13,290 bases of DNA, taken from VGCC01 sp040381195. Its GTDB lineage: Bacteria; Actinomycetota; Actinomycetes; S36-B12. Both the position numbers and the translations under genes were made by a program. This document shows, piece by piece, positions 7,362 to 12,781 of this stretch. The notes beneath the pieces were generated by a model. That model made no database searches and was not told the DNA's origin. It was given only the letters and a program-made list of their open reading frames with translations. The DNA is taken from positions 1 to 13,290 of the forward strand of contig JBEIHR010000053.1 of NCBI GenBank assembly GCA_040381195.1. The letters run 5' to 3'. The number at the start of each line of letters is the position of its first letter. Positions within the stretch are counted from its first letter, which is position 1.

Positions 7362-7751
7362 CTACAAGCCAACGTGAGTATCGCCCTGGGTGTCCGTATG
7401 GAAGCGCAGCAAGCCCCAGCCGTCGATGACTTCTTCCAGTGCATCGAGGGACTGCTTGTTGCCCTGCACAAAGGTCTGTCCTGGCACCAACGTGGTCACA
7501 GCGGACTCCGCAGCCATGATGTCCCCGCCACGAGTAGCGAGCGCCTCGTAGAGATTCTGGAGAACTTCGGGTGAGTCGTACACCGCATACACACTCGAAG
7601 TTCGATTCTCCTCACTGAGGCCGTACCAACACACCCGAACACCGGGTACCTCTCGAGCGAACTCCGCAAGAGCCTTGTGGGCCGCCCCCACGGAGGCCGC
7701 GTCCGCCCCGTCCTTCCATGAGAACAATGCACTGATGATGATCGTTCGCAT
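7362..7751 (-). CDS. Small conserved-looking protein, possible dimeric alpha/beta-barrel fold
   Basis: A 129-residue soluble protein with no signal peptide or membrane segment. I do not recognise it firmly. It starts with a strand-like MRTIIISALFSW, has a helix (AAHKALAEFAREVPG), then strand VRVCWYGL, then SSVYAVYDSPEVLQNLYEAL. This order resembles the ferredoxin-like dimeric alpha/beta-barrel families (antibiotic biosynthesis monooxygenase and stress A/B barrel types), where the conserved pattern is a small-molecule pocket between two monomers. Cys41 is the only cysteine. The start has a weak GTGAGG upstream. It lies downstream of tRNA-Arg on the same strand with a 119-bp gap and no strong terminator, so readthrough is possible. 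Codon use and GC match the neighbours, which supports a real gene. Confidence 0.72.
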   Translation of the reverse strand: MRTIIISALFSWKDGADAASVGAAHKALAEFAREVPGVRVCWYGLSEENRTSSVYAVYDSPEVLQNLYEALATRGGDIMAAESAVTTLVPGQTFVQGNKQSLDALEEVIDGWGLLRFHTDTQGDTHVGL

Positions 7752-7870
7752 CGCGCCTCACTTCGATAGGAGTCCGGTGCTGCAAGCCTTGCCGGATCCT
7801 CGCGCACGCGCAAGGGGTGCGAAGGGTAGGCATCGCTCCACGGGTACCGAATGGGTACGGGCGATCGGTG

Positions 7871-7943
7871 CGCGCCCGGAGAGACTCGAACTCCCAACCT
7901 TCTGATCCGTAGTCAGATGCTCTATCCGTTGAGCTACGGGCGC
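7871..7943 (-). tRNA. tRNA-Arg (anticodon ACG)
   Basis: A 73-nt cloverleaf can be folded by hand. The acceptor stem GCGCCCG pairs with CGGGCGC (7 bp) with G as discriminator. The D arm is GCTC/GAGC, the anticodon stem TCTGA/TCAGA with loop CTACGGA giving anticodon ACG, and the T arm GGGAG/CTCTC (one G-U) with loop TTCGAGT. ACG, modified to ICG, reads the CGU/CGC/CGA arginine codons. The CCA end is not encoded: CAC follows the discriminator. Confidence 0.97.
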
Positions 7944-7944
7944 A

Positions 7945-7958
7945 CGGCCCGAAGGCCG
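7945..7958 (-). other. UUCG-tetraloop hairpin in the tRNA-Arg leader
   Basis: On the minus strand CGGCC-TTCG-GGCCG forms a 5-bp stem with a C(UUCG)G loop, a very stable RNA hairpin. It ends one nucleotide before the mature tRNA-Arg 5' end and starts near the transcript start predicted from the TAGACT -10. A similar hairpin precedes tRNA-Ser. Confidence 0.6.
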
Positions 7959-7965
7959 AGCAAGA

Positions 7966-7971
7966 AGTCTA
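7966..7971 (-). promoter_or_regulatory. Putative -10 element of tRNA-Arg
   Basis: TAGACT (7971-7966, minus strand) fits TANNNT. It lies 22 nt upstream of the mature tRNA 5' end and would place the transcript start at about 7959, just before the UUCG hairpin. No convincing -35 is visible. Confidence 0.35.
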
Positions 7972-7999
7972 CCGGGGCGCGAAATCACCGGATTCGGGG

Positions 8000-8011
8000 C
8001 AGACTGCTTCC
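8000..8011 (+). promoter_or_regulatory. Putative leaderless promoter of the Rieske gene
   Basis: CAGACT (8000-8005) is followed by exactly six bases before the ATG at 8012. It deviates from TANNNT in its first base, but is identical to the hexamer 6 nt before the ParA ATG, and no Shine-Dalgarno is present. Confidence 0.35.
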
Positions 8012-8449
8012 ATGACAGAGAACTCCGTGTCCCGACGCTCCTTCTTGGTGGGTGCCTGCACCATCGCAACCCTCGGCATGGGTGCCGCCCTCCTCGCCGA
8101 CGACGCCCAGGCTGCCACCGGGATCAAGCGGCGCAAGGACGGTCGCGTCGATGTGGCGGTAAAGCGAGTCAGCGCTCTGGGCGCCGTTGGTGGTGCAGTG
8201 GTGCTCGGCACCGTGAAGGGGACACCGGCCGCGGTGGTGCGCACCGGTCCTGACACCTACACCGCTCTCGACCTTCGCTGCACGCACCAAGGTGTGCCGG
8301 TGAATCCCGGTGGTCCCGGGTGGGCATGCCCGGCCCACGCATCCCAATTCAAGATCAACGGCGATGTCGTGCGCGGACCCGCGGAGGCCAACCTCGCGAT
8401 CATGAAGTCCGCCTGGAACCCGCGGAACTCGACGCTGACCGTCGGTTAA
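8012..8449 (+). CDS. Tat-exported Rieske [2Fe-2S] protein
   Basis: A 145-residue iron-sulfur protein. The N-terminus has a twin-arginine signal (SRRSFLVG at 7-14) followed by a hydrophobic run and a likely cleavage site near AQA-A (residue 35), so the folded protein would be exported with its cluster. The two cluster-binding boxes are CTHQG (Cys90, His92) and CPAHASQF (Cys106, His109), which supply the two Cys and two His ligands of a Rieske centre. It is much smaller than cytochrome bc1 Rieske subunits and lacks the extra disulfide cysteines they carry, so it is more likely a small stand-alone electron carrier than QcrA. No cytochrome b or oxidase gene is adjacent. It stands between two tRNA genes of opposite orientation, so it is monocistronic. 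Confidence 0.9.
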   Translation: MTENSVSRRSFLVGACTIATLGMGAALLADDAQAATGIKRRKDGRVDVAVKRVSALGAVGGAVVLGTVKGTPAAVVRTGPDTYTALDLRCTHQGVPVNPGGPGWACPAHASQFKINGDVVRGPAEANLAIMKSAWNPRNSTLTVG

Positions 8450-8472
8450 CCGCTCGCGCTCGCATAAAGAGG

Positions 8473-8498
8473 TCAGGGCACCCCGGAGGGTGCCCTGA
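8473..8498 (-). terminator. Hairpin terminator directly behind tRNA-Ser
   Basis: TCAGGGCACCC (8473-8483) pairs perfectly with GGGTGCCCTGA (8488-8498) across a four-base loop. On the minus strand the stem begins at the base right after the tRNA-Ser CCA and is followed by CCTCTTTA, a modest T-rich tail. It also follows the Rieske stop (8449) on the plus strand by 23 nt, where it could stop that transcript although no T-tract follows on that side. Confidence 0.75.
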
Positions 8499-8593
8499 TG
8501 GCGGAGGCGGAGGGATTTGAACCCTCGAGGGGGCTCAAAACCCCCAACCCGCTTAGCAGGCGGGCGCCATAGACCGGACTAGGCGACGCCTCC
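8499..8593 (-). tRNA. tRNA-Ser (anticodon GCT), CCA encoded
   Basis: Acceptor stem GGAGGCG pairs with CGCCTCC, G is the discriminator, and CCA is encoded (8501-8499). The anticodon stem CCCGC/GCGGG holds loop CTGCTAA, giving GCT, which reads AGU and AGC serine codons. A long variable arm (TTGGGGG ... CCCCC) marks a class II tRNA, as expected for serine. The T arm is GAGGG-TTCAAAT-CCCTC. Total is 95 nt with CCA. Confidence 0.97.
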
Positions 8594-8599
8594 ACGCTC

Positions 8600-8615
8600 G
8601 GCCGGCGAACCGGCC
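8600..8615 (-). other. UUCG-loop hairpin in the tRNA-Ser leader
   Basis: On the minus strand GGCCGG-TTCG-CCGGCC forms a perfect 6-bp stem closed over UUCG (closing pair G-C). It ends 6 nt before the mature tRNA 5' end. It parallels the hairpin before tRNA-Arg and may influence 5' processing or transcript stability; that role is inference. Confidence 0.55.
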
Positions 8616-8627
8616 AACAGCCGGGCA

Positions 8628-8633
8628 AGGGTA
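8628..8633 (-). promoter_or_regulatory. Putative -10 element of tRNA-Ser
   Basis: TACCCT (8633-8628, minus strand) fits TANNNT and would start transcription near 8621, a few bases before the UUCG hairpin. It lies only 20 bp from the divergent ROK kinase start. No clear -35. Confidence 0.3.
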
Positions 8634-8652
8634 TCGGGCAGACTTGCGCGCT

Positions 8653-9405
8653 GTGACAACCACGTTGGCCATCGACTGCGGTGGTGGTGGCATCAAGGGT
8701 TGCGTTCTCGATGAATCCGGCACGATGCGCGCCCAACCCGTGCGCGTGCCGACCCCCTACCCCCTCTCGACCGCACTCTTCGTCAAGACGCTGACGGAGT
8801 TGGCGTCCCAATTACCGAAGGCGGACCGTGCAACGGTCGGTCTTCCCGGGATGATCCGCCACGGGGTCGTGATCACCACCCCGCACTACATCACTCGCTC
8901 CGGGCCGCGCACGCGCATCGAACCCGAGCTCGTCGAGCAGTGGGAAGGTTTCGACGCGCAGGCGGCGATCTCGGATTCCCTCGGAATCCCGGTGCGCGTT
9001 CTCAACGACGCCGAAGTCCACGGTGCCGGTGTCATCGCCGGTCAGGGACTCGAGGTGGTCCTCACCCTCGGCACGGGGCTCGGCTGCGCGATCTACGACG
9101 GCGGTCATCTGGCACCGCACCTCGAACTTTCCCAGGCACCCGTGCGCTGGGGCTTGTCGTATGACACCTACATCGGAGAACACGAGCGTTGCCGCCTCGG
9201 CGACGCATTGTGGTCACGCCGCGTGCAACGGGTGATCGACGGCCTGCGCCCGGTGTTCCTCTGGGATCGCCTCTATATAGGAGGTGGCAACTCGCGCCAC
9301 ATCACCCCAACCGTGGTCACACGGCTCGGTGACGACGTCGTGATCGTGCCGAACGCGGCCGCGTTGGTGGGTGGTGCACGCGCGTGGCTGTTGCAGATCG
9401 ACTGA
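8653..9405 (+). CDS. ROK-family sugar kinase, polyphosphate-glucokinase-like
   Basis: A 250-residue cytoplasmic kinase of the ROK family. The N-terminal phosphate loop is IDCGGGGIKG (7-16). The catalytic-Asp block is RVLNDAEVHGAG (115-126, Asp119). The second phosphate loop is LTLGTGLGCAIYDGG (137-151) and a GGG motif IGGGNS is at 209-214. The layout, with no CxCGxxGC zinc motif, resembles actinobacterial polyphosphate glucokinase (PpgK), which phosphorylates glucose with polyphosphate or ATP. However the sugar-binding ExGH motif reads ELSQ (158-161): Glu kept, Gly and His replaced by Ser and Gln. Substrate may therefore differ from glucose. The GTG at 8653 begins next to the first strand; a TTG at 8644 is an alternative. 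The EamA gene overlaps its 3' end. Specificity is not assignable from sequence. Confidence 0.85.
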   Translation: MTTTLAIDCGGGGIKGCVLDESGTMRAQPVRVPTPYPLSTALFVKTLTELASQLPKADRATVGLPGMIRHGVVITTPHYITRSGPRTRIEPELVEQWEGFDAQAAISDSLGIPVRVLNDAEVHGAGVIAGQGLEVVLTLGTGLGCAIYDGGHLAPHLELSQAPVRWGLSYDTYIGEHERCRLGDALWSRRVQRVIDGLRPVFLWDRLYIGGGNSRHITPTVVTRLGDDVVIVPNAAALVGGARAWLLQID

Positions 9406-10373
9406 CGCCCGCGCCCCACTCATCCCGAAACCCGCAGCTTGTGGGTGTCGTGATGTACCTCGTCGCAGCGATCTTCTTCGCCCTCAATGGCGTTCTTGCG
9501 AAGTCCGCGATCGAGGTCGGATTCACCCCGTTGCGTCTGGTGGAGCTCCGCAATGCCGGCGCCATGATCATCCTGATCGTCCTCGTCGCGATCATCCGGC
9601 CCCGCGCGTTCACGGTTCGCCTCCGTGAGGTTCCCTTCCTCCTCGCGTATGGCGTCATCGCCTTTACGCTGGTCCAGTTCCTCTACTTCTTCACCATCTC
9701 GCGACTCCCGGTGAGCATCGGGACGCTCCTAGCGTTCCTCGCACCGATCCTGGTCGCGATATACGTCAAATTCATCCGGAAGCAGCCGGTGCGCAACCGC
9801 ATCTGGGTGGCAATCGGACTCACCCTGCTCGGCCTGGCGCTCGTGGCGCAGGTATGGCAAGGCGCAACCCTCGACACCCTCGGTGTGGTCGCGGGTTTCC
9901 TCACCGCCGTCGCCCTCGCGCTCTACTGGATTCTCGGTGAGTCAGGGCAGAGCCATCGCGATGCGCTGTCGCTGACGATGTGGGGATTCATCTTTTCGAC
10001 TGCGACGTGGTCGATCATCGCGCCGTGGACGTCATTCCCGTTCGCCATGCTCCTGGAGTCGGGGGCACCGATCGGTCCAGGCTGGCCGGGACTCCCCATC
10101 TGGTTGATCATGCTGATGGGGATCATCTTCGGCACCGTGATCGCATTCCTTCTTGTCCTCGGTTCGCTTCGACGCCTTGGTGCCGAGCGGGCAGGAATCA
10201 TCGGAACGAGTGAGCCGGTGTGGGCGGCGATCCTCGCTTTGATTCTGCTGGGCGAGATGCTGACGGTGATCCAGGTCATCGGTGGCCTGCTCGTCGTCGC
10301 CGGCATCATCGTTGCGGAGACGTCGCGTCCAACTCAGGTCACGCCGGGCGAATCTCCCCTGACGGGCGAATGA
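9384..10373 (+). CDS. EamA/DMT-family transporter
   Basis: A membrane protein of 329 residues with about ten hydrophobic segments arranged as two similar five-helix halves, the organisation of EamA (DMT superfamily) metabolite transporters. The first half starts GVVMYLVAAIFFALNGVLAK and has the typical LRNAGAMI charged helix edge. The second half ends with GTSEPVWAAILALILLGEML, the most conserved DMT segment (EPV-A at the ninth helix). Many members export amino acids or other small metabolites; the substrate is not readable here. The start is uncertain: GTG 9384 overlaps the ROK gene by 22 nt, while GTG 9441 would avoid overlap but is very near the first helix. It is probably cotranscribed with the kinase. 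Its last 35 bases overlap the 3' end of the convergent LacI gene. Confidence 0.9.
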   Translation: MAVADRLTPAPHSSRNPQLVGVVMYLVAAIFFALNGVLAKSAIEVGFTPLRLVELRNAGAMIILIVLVAIIRPRAFTVRLREVPFLLAYGVIAFTLVQFLYFFTISRLPVSIGTLLAFLAPILVAIYVKFIRKQPVRNRIWVAIGLTLLGLALVAQVWQGATLDTLGVVAGFLTAVALALYWILGESGQSHRDALSLTMWGFIFSTATWSIIAPWTSFPFAMLLESGAPIGPGWPGLPIWLIMLMGIIFGTVIAFLLVLGSLRRLGAERAGIIGTSEPVWAAILALILLGEMLTVIQVIGGLLVVAGIIVAETSRPTQVTPGESPLTGE

Positions 10374-11388
10374 TCAGAGTCGTCGGCACCAGGATCTCGC
10401 CCGGTGCCTCATTCCCAGGGTCGTCCATGGCATCGATCAGGACCTGCACCGCCCGTTCGCCGATCGCACGCGGATCCTGCGCCACCACGGCCACACCTGG
10501 GTCGAGGAGATCAGCCAGGGTGAAGTCGTCGAATCCGATCAAAGCGATCTGATGCTGCAGTCCCCGTTCTCGTAGCGCACGCACCACACCCATAGTGATT
10601 TGGTTCTGTGCGCTGAAGAGCGCCGTAGGTCGGTGGGGTCCGTCGAGGATCGCTCCGGCGACTCCCGCCGCCATATCGATGGACGCGACATCCCGGACGA
10701 TCGTCTGGTCGGCGATGGGGATCCCCGCCGCCGCCAGCGCCGCGGTGTAGCCACCGAATCGCTCCTGCGCGGTCGCGACGGCAGAGACACCGCCGAGGAA
10801 TGCGATGGACCGGTGTCCGAGAGCGATCAGGTGCTCGACCCCGCGCTGGGCACCGATCAGGTTGTCGCTCAGGACCGCGGGAGCGGCGAGACCCTGGCCG
10901 GGGCGATCGATGAAGACGACGGGAACGCCTTGCGCGAGTTCTGCGGCGAGGTAGGACTGATTCCCGGGACACGGCGCGACGATCAGTCCGTCGACGCGGC
11001 GCAGCGACAACGCACGCACCAATCCCCGTTCGCGCTCATGGTCCCCGTGTGTGCTGGACGCCAACACCGCGATCCCCCGCTGGCGCGCGGCGTACTCCAC
11101 GCCGGCGTGCGCGGCCGCACTGAATTCGTTCGCTACGTCCTCGAGCAGCAGTCCAACTGTGCCGGTGCGTCCGTCGCTGCGGCGCAGGTTGCTGGCGTTC
11201 ATGTCGGGGCGGTAGTCGAGTTGGGCTGCCGCGTCATCCACCCGGGCGACAACCTCGGGCGAGACTCCCGTTTCCCGGTTGATCACCCGGGAAACTGTTT
11301 TCAGGGATACCCCGGCCAGGGCCGCCACGTCGCGCATCGTGGGCCTCGCCCGGCGCCTGGGCCGGCCCCCCGCGGATAACGTTGTCAT
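10339..11388 (-). CDS. LacI-family transcriptional repressor of the adjacent sugar importer
   Basis: A 349-residue regulator. An arginine-rich N-terminus (residues 9-15) precedes the helix-turn-helix TMRDVAALAGVSLKTVSRVIN (17-37), with recognition helix SLKTVSRV, and the hinge MNASNLRR (63-70) carrying the minor-groove leucine. Residues ~75-345 form a periplasmic-binding-protein-like ligand domain, with RVDGLIVAPC, VPVVFIDRPG, HLIALGHRSIAFLGG and ALIGFDDFTLADLLDPG as usual landmarks. It lies divergent from the sugar-binding protein gene and four LacI-type palindromes sit in the shared region, one over its own start, so it should repress both directions until a sugar (or sugar phosphate) binds. 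The GTG at 11391 and ATG at 11388 are adjacent; no Shine-Dalgarno helps decide. The 3' end overlaps the convergent transporter gene by 35 bp. Confidence 0.94.
   Translation of the reverse strand: MTTLSAGGRPRRRARPTMRDVAALAGVSLKTVSRVINRETGVSPEVVARVDDAAAQLDYRPDMNASNLRRSDGRTGTVGLLLEDVANEFSAAAHAGVEYAARQRGIAVLASSTHGDHERERGLVRALSLRRVDGLIVAPCPGNQSYLAAELAQGVPVVFIDRPGQGLAAPAVLSDNLIGAQRGVEHLIALGHRSIAFLGGVSAVATAQERFGGYTAALAAAGIPIADQTIVRDVASIDMAAGVAGAILDGPHRPTALFSAQNQITMGVVRALRERGLQHQIALIGFDDFTLADLLDPGVAVVAQDPRAIGERAVQVLIDAMDDPGNEAPGEILVPTTLIIRPSGEIRPA
11375..11386. promoter_or_regulatory. LacI-type operator over the repressor's own start (near-palindrome)
   Basis: GATAACGTTGTC (11375-11386) differs by one base from the perfect palindrome GACAACGTTGTC at 11452-11463. 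It overlaps the second to fourth codons of the lacI-type gene on the minus strand, so it would serve autorepression. Its centre is 77 bp from the perfect site, about seven helical turns, so looping is possible. The match to LacI sites is by pattern, not by test. Confidence 0.6.
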
Positions 11389-11402
11389 CACGAATCGGAA
11401 GC

Positions 11403-11431
11403 ATTAGACCGAAGCGCTTGACAGGAATCAA
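11403..11431 (-). promoter_or_regulatory. Putative promoter of the LacI-family gene
   Basis: On the minus strand TTGATT (11431-11426) is separated by 17 bp from TCTAAT (11408-11403), close to sigma-70 consensus though the -10 lacks A in position two. The AAGCGCTT palindrome (11412-11419) lies in the spacer, so a bound repressor would block it. The -10 is about 11 nt from the start codon. Confidence 0.5.
11412..11419. promoter_or_regulatory. LacI-type palindrome AAGCGCTT between the divergent promoters
   Basis: A perfect 8-bp palindrome with the AAnCGnTT-like core of LacI/GalR operators. It overlaps the -35 of the binding-protein promoter by two bases and lies in the spacer of the lacI-type promoter, so one bound dimer could affect both directions. 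Confidence 0.4.
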
Positions 11432-11448
11432 TGCCTGGCGAATAACGT
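11418..11448 (+). promoter_or_regulatory. Putative promoter of the sugar importer
   Basis: TTGACA (11418-11423) is a perfect -35. The -10 is either TAACGT (11443-11448, TANNNT, 19-bp spacer) or the AATAAC two bases upstream (17-bp spacer). Both choices lie inside the TAACGTTA palindrome, so operator occupancy would hide the -10. The leader to the ATG at 11529 would be about 75 nt. Confidence 0.6.
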
Positions 11449-11463
11449 TACGACAACGTTGTC
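11443..11463. promoter_or_regulatory. Tandem AACGTT operators at the importer promoter
   Basis: TAACGTTA (11443-11450, perfect 8-bp palindrome) and GACAACGTTGTC (11452-11463, perfect 12-bp palindrome) have centres 11 bp apart, one helical turn. The first covers the -10 and the second the likely transcript start. Two LacI dimers could hardly sit on both at once, so they may be alternatives or one may be the main site. The 12-bp site is the best operator candidate. Confidence 0.7.
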
Positions 11464-11528
11464 ATGGGTGGGGGTTCCCGCCCCTGGCGGCGTTGCAGTA
11501 CCCCAACCACCCTTCGAAGGGAAACTAC

Positions 11529-12671
11529 ATGTTCAACCGCGTGAAGCGTGGACGTGGATTCGCTGCGATCGCCGCAGTGGGCGCACTGTCCATCACTCTG
11601 GCGGCCTGTAGCAGCGGCTCCGAGGAGTCCACTGATGCAGGTGCCACCACGGAAGAGACCGCTGCGGCGGAGGGCGGCACTGTTGCCGTCACTCTGATCA
11701 CGAAGGACTCCACCAACCCGTTCTTCGTCGCCATGCAGGAGGGCGCGAAGGAGGCGGCTGCAGCCGTCGGTGTTGATCTGACGGTGGGCTCTGGCAAGAC
11801 CGAGGGCGACGACCAGGGTCAGATCGACCTGATCGAGAACGCCATCGCTCAGGGCCAGGCCGGCATCCTGATCACCCCGATGTCGGTGAACGTCAACGAC
11901 GCCATCAAGAAGGCACGTGACGCCGGCCTCTACGTGATCGCCCTCGACACCCCGACCGATCCGCCGGACGTCGTGGACATCACCTTCGCAACAGACAACT
12001 GCCTCGCGGGCGAGGCCATCGGCCAGTGGGCCGCGGGCAAGCTCAACGGCGAGAAGGCGACCATCGCCCGCCTCGTGATCTTCAACGATCGCATGGTGTC
12101 CGTGGACTACTGCCGTGACAACGGCTTCCTCCGCGGCATGGGCATCGACATCAAGGACCTCACGGTCATGGGTGACGAAGAGGCCACGGGCAAGTACACC
12201 ACCGGTGCCGGTGGCGACTACGAGATCGTCTGCCTCGAGGCAACGGGTGCAAATGAGGAAGGTGGCCGTAAGGGTATGGAGACCTGTCTCTCCAAGAACC
12301 CGGACATCAACCTCGTCTACACCATCAACGAGCCCACTGCGTTCGGTGCCGCTGAGGCCCTGAAGGCAGCCGGCAAGACCATCGGCAAGGACGTGTTCAT
12401 CGTGTCCGTCGACGGTGGTCTCGCGGGTGTCGAGGCCGTCAAGGCCGGCGAGATCCAGGCCACCTCGCAGCAGTACCCGCTGCTGATGGCCAAGCTCGGT
12501 GTTGAAGCGATCAAGACGATCGCCGACGGTGGCGCGCCGCCTTCGAACACCTCTGCGGACGGCACGTTCTTCGACACCGGTGTGAAGCTCTGCACCGAGG
12601 AGCCGATGGACACGGTCACCGCTGCCGAGCAGTGGACCGCACAGCAGTGCATCGACAACGCCTGGGGCTAA
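11529..12671 (+). CDS. frcB: Sugar ABC transporter substrate-binding lipoprotein, fructose (FrcB) type
   Basis: A 380-residue type I periplasmic-binding protein. The signal peptide ends in lipobox LAAC with Cys27 as the lipidated residue, followed by an acidic Ser/Thr/Glu linker (28-50). The mature fold begins at VAVTLITKDSTNPFFVAMQ (52-70), and has GILITPMSVNVNDAIKKA, YVIALDTPTDP, and a conserved hinge DNCLAGEAIGQ. The ITK-STNPFF and ALDTPTDP wording resembles FrcB-like fructose binders (ribose/galactose fold). The exact sugar is not proven. Cys158, 195, 235, 253, 355 and 374 are six, a number that would form three disulfides. ATG 11529 has AAGGGA 6 nt upstream; the longer open frame from 11382 has no signal. 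Codons are strongly biased to C/G thirds, as expected for a highly expressed gene. It is the first gene of the importer operon. Confidence 0.92.
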   Translation: MFNRVKRGRGFAAIAAVGALSITLAACSSGSEESTDAGATTEETAAAEGGTVAVTLITKDSTNPFFVAMQEGAKEAAAAVGVDLTVGSGKTEGDDQGQIDLIENAIAQGQAGILITPMSVNVNDAIKKARDAGLYVIALDTPTDPPDVVDITFATDNCLAGEAIGQWAAGKLNGEKATIARLVIFNDRMVSVDYCRDNGFLRGMGIDIKDLTVMGDEEATGKYTTGAGGDYEIVCLEATGANEEGGRKGMETCLSKNPDINLVYTINEPTAFGAAEALKAAGKTIGKDVFIVSVDGGLAGVEAVKAGEIQATSQQYPLLMAKLGVEAIKTIADGGAPPSNTSADGTFFDTGVKLCTEEPMDTVTAAEQWTAQQCIDNAWG

Positions 12672-12695
12672 ACCCCTAGCGCGTTCAGCGTGAAC

Positions 12696-12729
12696 CCCGG
12701 GGCGGCGATCTCACGATTGCCGCCCCGGG
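12696..12729 (+). other. Strong intercistronic hairpin between binding protein and permease
   Basis: An 11-bp perfect stem (CCCGGGGCGGC at 12696-12706 with GCCGCCCCGGG at 12719-12729) continues inward for four more pairs (one G-U) to a TCAC loop, 15 pairs in all. No T-tract follows, so it is not a classic terminator. Such hairpins behind binding-protein genes commonly protect the upstream mRNA and allow partial termination, making more binding protein than permease. A small four-pair GGGG/CCCC hairpin spans the stop codon itself (12664-12677). Confidence 0.75.
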
Positions 12730-12781
12730 CGCATATCTCTCCGATATCGTGCTTGAGAACTTTGAAACAAGGAGGAGTCCG

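Noticed and set aside
7791..7870. GTACC...GGTAC and CCTTG...CAAGG repeats downstream of tRNA-Arg as a terminator
   Set aside because: Stems of about five pairs with no T-tract; too weak to call.
10600..11379. 259-codon plus-strand frame
   Set aside because: Antisense shadow of the LacI-type gene, which has an intact HTH and ligand domain.
11382..11528. Open frame extending frcB upstream to 11382
   Set aside because: It would run through the operator and promoter region; the lipoprotein signal starts at 11529 behind a Shine-Dalgarno.
11464..11528. Riboswitch in the frcB leader
   Set aside because: Only about 75 nt, with a short GGGG/CCCC hairpin; LacI control explains the region better.
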